From NCBI GenBank assembly GCA_032622095.1, contig CP136062.1, positions 138,090,351 through 138,154,350 of the forward strand: a stretch of DNA of 64,000 bases, read 5' to 3'. Below are positions 57,621 to 64,000 of this stretch, one piece after another. Position numbers and translations under genes: made by a program. Origin of the DNA: Siphonodentalium dalli. Taxonomy: Eukaryota > Mollusca > Scaphopoda > Gadilida > Siphonodentaliidae. Under the pieces are notes generated by a model. The model had not been told where the DNA came from. It saw nothing but the letters and a program-made list of their open reading frames with translations, and searched no databases. Every line of letters begins with the position of its first letter. Position 1 is the first letter of the stretch.

Positions 57621-59079
57621 TGCATGGGGCGAATCATGAATGAAAACTCACTCCCAATTATGTTGACCATGGAGTAATAATGACGTAAATCGCATTGAAA
57701 TTTAACTAATATATGCCATAGAATGCGTTATATCGATTCAGTCAGTATTATTATTACTATACTCTGGCGTTTGGACTTTCACGTCGAAACAGGTGATTTC
57801 ATTTTAAGTAGGCGACAATGCAAGTCATTCCGAATGAATGATGTGGGTTCAAAGCTGCATTCACCACGCCCAATACGTTTCTCTGTCTGAAATGAGGGGC
57901 ATGGCTTTGAATTATTCTCATTATCTGGCCGAATTATTGGAAATTTATCGACGTAGCAGACAATTTGTCGGCGCATGCAGTGTGCGCAGTCAGGGCAATC
58001 GCCTATTATCGCACAGACGCGGTGTTATATACCACTAATCGTCTGACGTCTGCTGGGGTGTTGCACATTTGTTGCTCTCGAAATTACACAACTAATAAAT
58101 AGTTATACTACGGTCACAAATAAACAGTGAAAAAGAGTCGGCTAGAAACAATTACACGCGTTCCTTCAGGTATTATTGCATGTAAAGAATCAAACAAATG
58201 CAAACCACAAGCGTGGCGTAATTTATACCCCAACACTGCTTAAAGAGTGGGAAATGCTCAATGTTTGTATGGCGCAAAAATTGATATTTTCTAAGTTCAA
58301 GAAGGTCTGTAAATCTGATGAAAACTAATGGATGAAACCTATCGTATAGTGATATTCTTTCACACGCAATGATCTATATCACAATAACAAAATATATTCA
58401 AATTCTTAGAAGTCAGTCCTACGAAAGTATTAGTGAAACTTATGTAAAGGACATAATTGAAACGTTCTCTCATTTCTCAGAAATGACAAATTATGAGAAG
58501 TTCAGATTTGTTATGAAGAATGAACAAATTGCAAACAGTTAATATTATGTGCGACTTATCCGACCTTTCTTTACCATTCGAGACAATATATCTAACAAAA
58601 GCTAGCAAGTATACATGAGATTGTATGACAGTAAATTCACGAGAAAGTCAGTTTAAAGTTATATGAATATCCAATGTGATTACTCTTAATTGTTAAATTA
58701 TTGTATATGCTAATATATGCTGTTGTATTTATTATATATGTGCAACTGCCCATTGGGCAAAATGTCTGTACTGACTGAACATTTTAAAGTCTTACAAGGG
58801 CCATGCATAACTCTGGCACGAATGACAAGACGAGCCCCGTTGTAACTGCATGGGATTCCTATCCCACAAGGGTATCTACCACCATACCAAAGCACGTCTA
58901 ACAAATAAAATGATCCGTGCAACATATAGGTTTTTTTTTTTATAAATATTGTTTTTAATTAAAGTGATGTGAAACACTCCGGTAGGGTAATCAAATATAC
59001 ATGGAGAATAATCTTGTTCAAATGAGTTATTTTTACAAATATTATATCTAAATTGACAACACACATTCTTATATATTAA
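57621..59079. other. 1.5 kb non-coding stretch
   Basis: No gene or repeat recognised, apart from TTAAAGTGATGTGAAAC (58961), which matches the start of the repeat at 27832, and a T run at 58932. Confidence 0.45.
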
Positions 59080-59329
59080 TTAAATGAACTCAGATCGACC
59101 TATTTGAAACCATATTTCTATAGAAGACCGAATGCGAACAAACTCTCGGAACTCTTTAATACTAGAAATAGAAAGACTATTAGGAATCTGTCAACTTTCA
59201 TAAGGAAAGTCCAGGATATTTTCGGCAAGTCCACTTGAGGCTAAAACACTGATATTCCATGAACTTACCAAATATATAATAATGCACTCATGTATTCCTC
59301 ATGTGAAATTTATTGTTACTATATGCCAT

Positions 59330-59437
59330 ATTTGAATATCTTGATGTCATACTATCTGTAATACTCTTTTCTGTAACGTTTCTGTATATATCTACATATC
59401 GATGAACAGAATAAAATGAATCTGAATCTGAATCTGG
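59330..59437 (+). repeat. Possible LINE 3' tail
   Basis: AATAAAATGAATCTGAATCT ends in three TGAATC units (59417-59435). A poly-adenylation-like AATAAA followed by a short hexamer tail is typical of several non-LTR retrotransposon 3' ends. The sequence upstream (59100-59220) has a loosely protein-like frame but no motif I can name. Confidence 0.5.
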
Positions 59438-60364
59438 TGGCGAACAAGTTTTCATTAGTTTATCGCCGATAGAAGCGTCCCGATTCAAGTAGTGAGTATT
59501 TACAATTTAGCGCATAGTTCAGACCAATGTTTTCTATGCGGTGGTATGGTCGACTTGCTTGAGATTTTCGGTGATGTTAGTATAATGCTACACCCCCCCC
59601 CCCGTTGGCATAGCACCTAAATACTAACTTATCAGTTTAACGCACCCAAACAAGTACATAATATGTATTTAAGCATAAAACAAAAGGGATTGGGGACAAG
59701 TTACAACAACTTACTTATCCCCTCTCCCGGTTTACAATAATTGTATACACTATTGACAAGAAGTGTTACATGTAATACGGTTGGGATGGGAGGTGCCAAT
59801 ACGGACATTTCTGGAGAAGGGGGCGTGATAGATTGCATAAGATTGATATCATGAATAACTTTGATCTAACCAAATTTTAATCGTTTTGTCGCAGCTATAA
59901 ATCGATGGACTGTCTTGAAGATGTTATATTTCTTCTGATAGAGAAGTCGGGAATTCTAATTAAAAAAATCTCGTTTATGTGTGTAATAATCAGTCCTTCT
60001 TGATATCATTTTTGACACATTTCCATTTCCAACAGTTACAATGTGGAATGCTCGTACGGACACAAAATCTACTAATTTCCAAGACCAACAAGGACCGTAA
60101 CTCTCGAAAGAATAAAACGAAATCCGTAGTATGGAGCGATCACCACACCAAAGGGCAACGAAATCCGACAATTCGCATCAGAGTTACAAGTTGATATGTT
60201 CGTGCAGACGGACGGACGAAGACCTCGACTATATGGCCCGAACCATCATAAGAAATTTTACATGCATCACTCTGCGACTGCGATTTTCCTTCGATTTGCG
60301 CCATATGATGTGACACTAAAGTTGTTATAATGTTATGATGTTTTTCGTACCCACCACCCCCTAA
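59438..60364. other. Non-coding stretch, nothing recognised
   Basis: A C tract at 59593-59604 is the only notable feature. Opposing short frames at 59956-60388 show no conserved protein pattern. Confidence 0.45.
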
Positions 60365-60927
60365 TCGATGAATATACATGAAACACATGTACTATACGTC
60401 TAGATCATGTCATGAATCTCTACTATGTCTAACGTCCGCATGAGATCATATTCCACCAGTACAAAACCTTGGAACTTTTTGAAGTTTTGACAAGGAACCT
60501 TATAAAGTTGAAAAAATAACGCGGAGAATATATTTCTTAGTTATTATCTGTTCCTGCATGATGTACTTCACTGTAGGCCTATAAGGTGAAGGTCCCAACT
60601 CGAAATTTCACGATTTAAGTGAATTTTTGGGAGAATTTGCGTTGAGTCGCTTACAATTATGGAATTTCTCCTGGGTAATTAATTCGATGTTTATTGCGAA
60701 TCGGCTCACAAAATTAAGAGAAAAGCAGGCAAATTAGAGTTGGGACATTCACATACAGTGAAGTGCATTATTAAGGAATAATTAACAAGGTTAAGTTCCC
60801 TGTCAAAACTTCAAAAAGTTCCAAGGTTTTGTACTGGTGGAAAATGATCTCTGCGGACGTTAGACAGAGTAGAGATTCATGACATGATCTAGACGTATAG
60901 TACATGTGTTTCATGTATATTCATCGA
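60365..60927. mobile_element. Palindromic MITE, family C, copy 3 (longest)
   Basis: TCGATGAATATACATGAAAC and TACTATACGTCTAGATCATG at the left are mirrored at the right through to TGTATATTCATCGA. The interior matches 34074-34583. The inverted symmetry extends about 40 bp beyond that copy at each end, so this copy best defines the termini. Confidence 0.88.
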
Positions 60928-62750
60928 CTTACTAGTAATTTGATCCCCGGGACCGGACCAGGATTGAGATATGCGAGTATCATTAACTATAGTTTGAGGC
61001 TTAAAACCACAAGTTAATTTCAATCAACGCCGTTCACAATGCAGACATCACAAATATTTCAAAATATAATCCATAAAATAATACGATGACAACAGGCATT
61101 CTCATAATTTAAGAACACTATATTATCCACCATTGTTGGGCAGCGAAATTAATGCACATTCAAACCAAGATTTTTTTTTAAATACATATTTAAACAGGAT
61201 CAATAAGTAACAAACGTATAGTGCATGTGTTTCATGTATGTTCATACCAGAAAATAATTGGATCATGAGTTCGATCCAATCATTTCCCTGTTATGCTGAC
61301 GCGTCCCTCAAGGGTGGATACACACATGCATGTAATCTCTGTAAATATCGTGTATTTACATGGATCATACAGACCATGTAATATGTGTCCGCTGACAACC
61401 CAATCATTGCGGCTATGTTTGACCACAGTGAGCCAAGCTCTGAATGTGCAGAGAGCCGTTGACTGAACGAAGTCGTCAGGCCGCTTAAAATAATTGTTCG
61501 CACGATAACCCAAATGTTGAACTTTCTGTTTAAATCATTGTCAGTCTTCTCTTGATTTTTATACCAGTGATGGCCCCAGGATTTCCCCAACGCAGGGGCT
61601 ATCATCCCCATCACGGGGGGGGGGGGGCGCTATATTATCCAGGAAGCTACCGGATTGACCATTGTATATGTCCTTGACTGGTGGGGTGGGGGCATGCAGC
61701 ACCCGAGTCCTGTGATTGATGTAATATTCAGCAATTTGTGCTATTCATACAATTATGAACATAGTATTACAGCTTTAAATTTGAGAATACAGAAGGTGAT
61801 GTTGCTGTGTGTCTTCATTCGGGGAAAAAGGTTGTCCAGCTCTACGAGTTCCCAACTACTTTCCTATCTTGTATACGCAAAATTTACAACTATGGAATAT
61901 TTAAGTTAAACATATTGTACATTCATGTCCATGCAGATAATCCAGGCTGATACATTCAACTAAATCCCTTAGTTATTCGAAGCTTTCGAGAACCAGCCCC
62001 TTCCCCCAATCATGGGTTGTGGTCCAAAATGTTATAATTCAAGCGTGTACAAGCTAAAATTGTGACAGTTAGGAGAAATTGTTCAACCTTTGGTTTGAGA
62101 AACATATACTGTTATGTAAATTCTGGGTGAAAATGGTGGGGGGGGGGGGGGTGTCACTCTTTTTACTTTCAACGCTGTACCTGCATTAATTTTTTGGCGC
62201 TGTAATGGATATTTGCATGGCAATGCCAATTAAATGTTATCACATGACCTCGCTCTGAAACTATCAGAGGAATCTCAACGAACCGGTATTGTCTGTCTTA
62301 ATTTTCCAATGCGTGTTATTCAAGGCATGAGAGCACCATATCGGATTATTAATGGGACATTAAACACTCGTGTATCACAATCGCCCTATAAAAGAGTTTA
62401 AAATTCTGCACATTGTATTTTTATTTTGGATGACCCTGAAATGACGAGAAACAAATCAAGTATAACATCGACGGACTCAAATCAACTTTTCGAAATGAAT
62501 TAAAACTCGTGAAAAACACCAAAATATATCAGACAGGATTTATTCATTTCGGCAACCATGAAAGAATTTATCACTGGCCTGAAATTTCTTGATAGCAGTT
62601 AGTTTGATAATGGCTATTAACTGCTCACTTGTTTCGCCTGTTGAAATTGTCCGATCGCGCGCAGGTGACTAATGATATCATTGATTGGTTTGACTATGTA
62701 AAATACATGGATTTTACATACAGAAATTACACGCATGTGTGTATCCACAC
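60928..62750. other. 1.8 kb non-coding stretch
   Basis: No gene recognised. G tracts lie at 61615-61627 and 62138-62151. A palindromic TTGGATCATGAGTTCGATCC block (61260) recurs at 63521, followed there by CCAATTATTTTCTGGTAT, which is inverted at 61245. This hints at a small unrecognised repeat. Confidence 0.45.
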
Positions 62751-63199
62751 TAAAGGTATTCAATCCGATCAGACGGTCCCCATACCATCAAGATACAACA
62801 ACAAAAACATTTCTTCAAAATACGCAAAAGTTATCAGAATCTATTTATTGCAACAAAATAATGCTAACCACTGTCAACTATGGTATCAGATTTCCCAAAA
62901 CTTGTTATATATCAACATTTTGTTCAACAAAATATGGCCACATCATCTGTATCACGAAATTTGACCGTATTACCACTTGATTTTAGAGTTAACCATCTAC
63001 ATACGCAATTTTGTCCGAGACCCTCCGTTTGACCACGTGTTTCTGTGTCACATATTATTATACATCTCGAGAAATAACAAACTTCAAAAATCGATATCTG
63101 ATCACTCTGAGCTTTTATATATTTTTACCCCCCCCCCCCCCCCCCCAAAGACAAAGAAATAGTAATTTAGGAGCGTCTGATCGGATTGAGTACCTTTAA
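62751..63199 (+). mobile_element. TTAA-type MITE, family B, copy 4
   Basis: TAAAGGTATTCAATCCGATC at the left and GATCGGATTGAGTACCTTTA at the right. It is collinear with 11618-12042 (CAAGATACAACAACAAAAAC, ATTACCACTTGATTTTAGAG, CTCGAGAAATAACAAACTTC). A C tract of about 18 (63129-63146) sits where other copies have ACCCCCGAAGCC. The 111-codon frame inside is not shared with the sister copies. Confidence 0.85.
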
Positions 63200-64000
63200 T
63201 ATACATGGACATGCTATTATTAAATTTTACATATAAAACGATGTCCTGTCTGATTTGACACCAATTTTGACAAAATGCTCTAAGCCAATTTTCAGTTTAC
63301 CATGCAAAGTCAAAATTAAAAATACTGTTAATCAACTTTTAATTTGTATGGCACATGTATTGCGAAAATCCACACAATCATTCAGATAAAACGATCTCAA
63401 AATTTCACAATAGTACTTACTGTTTTTGGAGGGGATCATTGGAATTTTTGCTGGGCTGAGAACATCTCAAAACTTCCTCTTTTGAGAGTCGCTATCTGAC
63501 TAACAAAACATTGTATAAATGGGATCATGAGTTCGATCCAATTATTTTCTGGTATAGCAAACGTACACATAATGGTTTTAAATCGGAATCTAACCAGCAA
63601 AACCTCCCATGCATGGGTGTTCGAATAACATTTTATTCTAGAGAACACGTACAAATGCTACATGCATTTTAAAGGCCCGAGTGTCAACGCGGGTGGGGCT
63701 GCTGTGTCATCTTCAATTTTATAAGATGGTGCAGTCTTAGGGTACGGTTCGTCCATATACTCGCAAGTGTGCACGCCGCTATGGTTTGCAGGCATTTCTT
63801 TCGTCCTTGTAAACGATATGGTGCCAGAATATGAATGGAAACGCATGTGTATCACAGCCAACTAAAAGTGAGAAGTAAAATCTCGGTAGTTCCACCTGTA
63901 GCGGTGCTACTGAAATGTGTCTGTAAACATAGCATACAATTATATCACAATAATCAATCATGCGGGTATTTGCAGGAATATGTCAGCATACAATGTAGTT
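63200..64000. other. Trailing non-coding stretch
   Basis: No gene recognised. The GGGATCATGAGTTCGATCCA block at 63521 is shared with 61260. Confidence 0.45.

Noticed and set aside
59956-60388. Overlapping opposite-strand frames of 60-82 codons
   Set aside because: Simultaneous frames on both strands with no recognisable motif and no repeat-copy conservation.
62629-62964. 111-codon frame as a gene
   Set aside because: It lies mostly in a family B MITE and is not open in the sister copies at 11618 and 48527.

Overview
The window looks like non-coding, repeat-packed nuclear DNA from an invertebrate animal, most probably a bivalve mollusc. I found no protein-coding gene that I can support. No open frame exceeds about 150 codons, and the longest ones lie inside repeats. 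The mollusc assignment rests on several repeat types known from bivalve genomes: GTCCGTCC-rich modules followed by 130-170 bp tandem repeats (resembling the bivalve 'pearl' elements and their ~160 bp satellites), tRNA-derived SINE pieces, and abundant short palindromic MITEs. The assignment is inference from repeat style, not from a gene.

Layout. 1-7000: a Tc1/mariner-like MITE, a 170-bp-repeat module, then a 5.3 kb fold-back element (FB1) with ~1.4 kb inverted arms and a ~40 bp minisatellite in its middle. 7065-9268: a hAT-like element with an 8-bp target duplication, carrying a second hAT-like element nested inside. 9350-12050: small palindromic MITEs and a TTAA-flanked element. 12165-22000: a composite of pearl-like modules (one with about eleven 155-165 bp monomers), a TTAA-type MITE whose empty site is visible in two sister copies, C/G-tract inverted repeats and two SINE pieces. 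22240-30740: two repeats opening with CCCGGCGTTGC and closing in CAGACAAAC- or CAGACAGA-type runs, separated by MITEs and by stretches where I see nothing. 31390-41500: more modules, a ~0.8 kb tandem duplication with a 1.2 kb insertion in one copy, and direct duplications. 41951-44844: a ~100-unit, CpG-rich minisatellite of 29-30 bp units with a higher-order block structure. 44843-57620: MITEs, two copies of an element ending in 16-bp CGGAATAGC-type repeats, a second giant fold-back (FB2, 3.65 kb) with a LINE 3' fragment inserted in one arm. 57621-64000: mostly featureless DNA, a LINE tail and two MITEs.

The dominant signal is inverted symmetry. More than twenty palindromic elements occur in 64 kb, from ~60 bp hairpins to two giant fold-backs that share related arm sequence but differ in their ends and centres. 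If transcribed, either giant fold-back would form a very long RNA hairpin. These fold-backs, the recurring architecture of the GTCCGTC modules, and the set of MITE families sharing a TTAA-AGG terminus are the best candidates for something undescribed. All boundaries were read by eye; no alignment, fold or database search was run.
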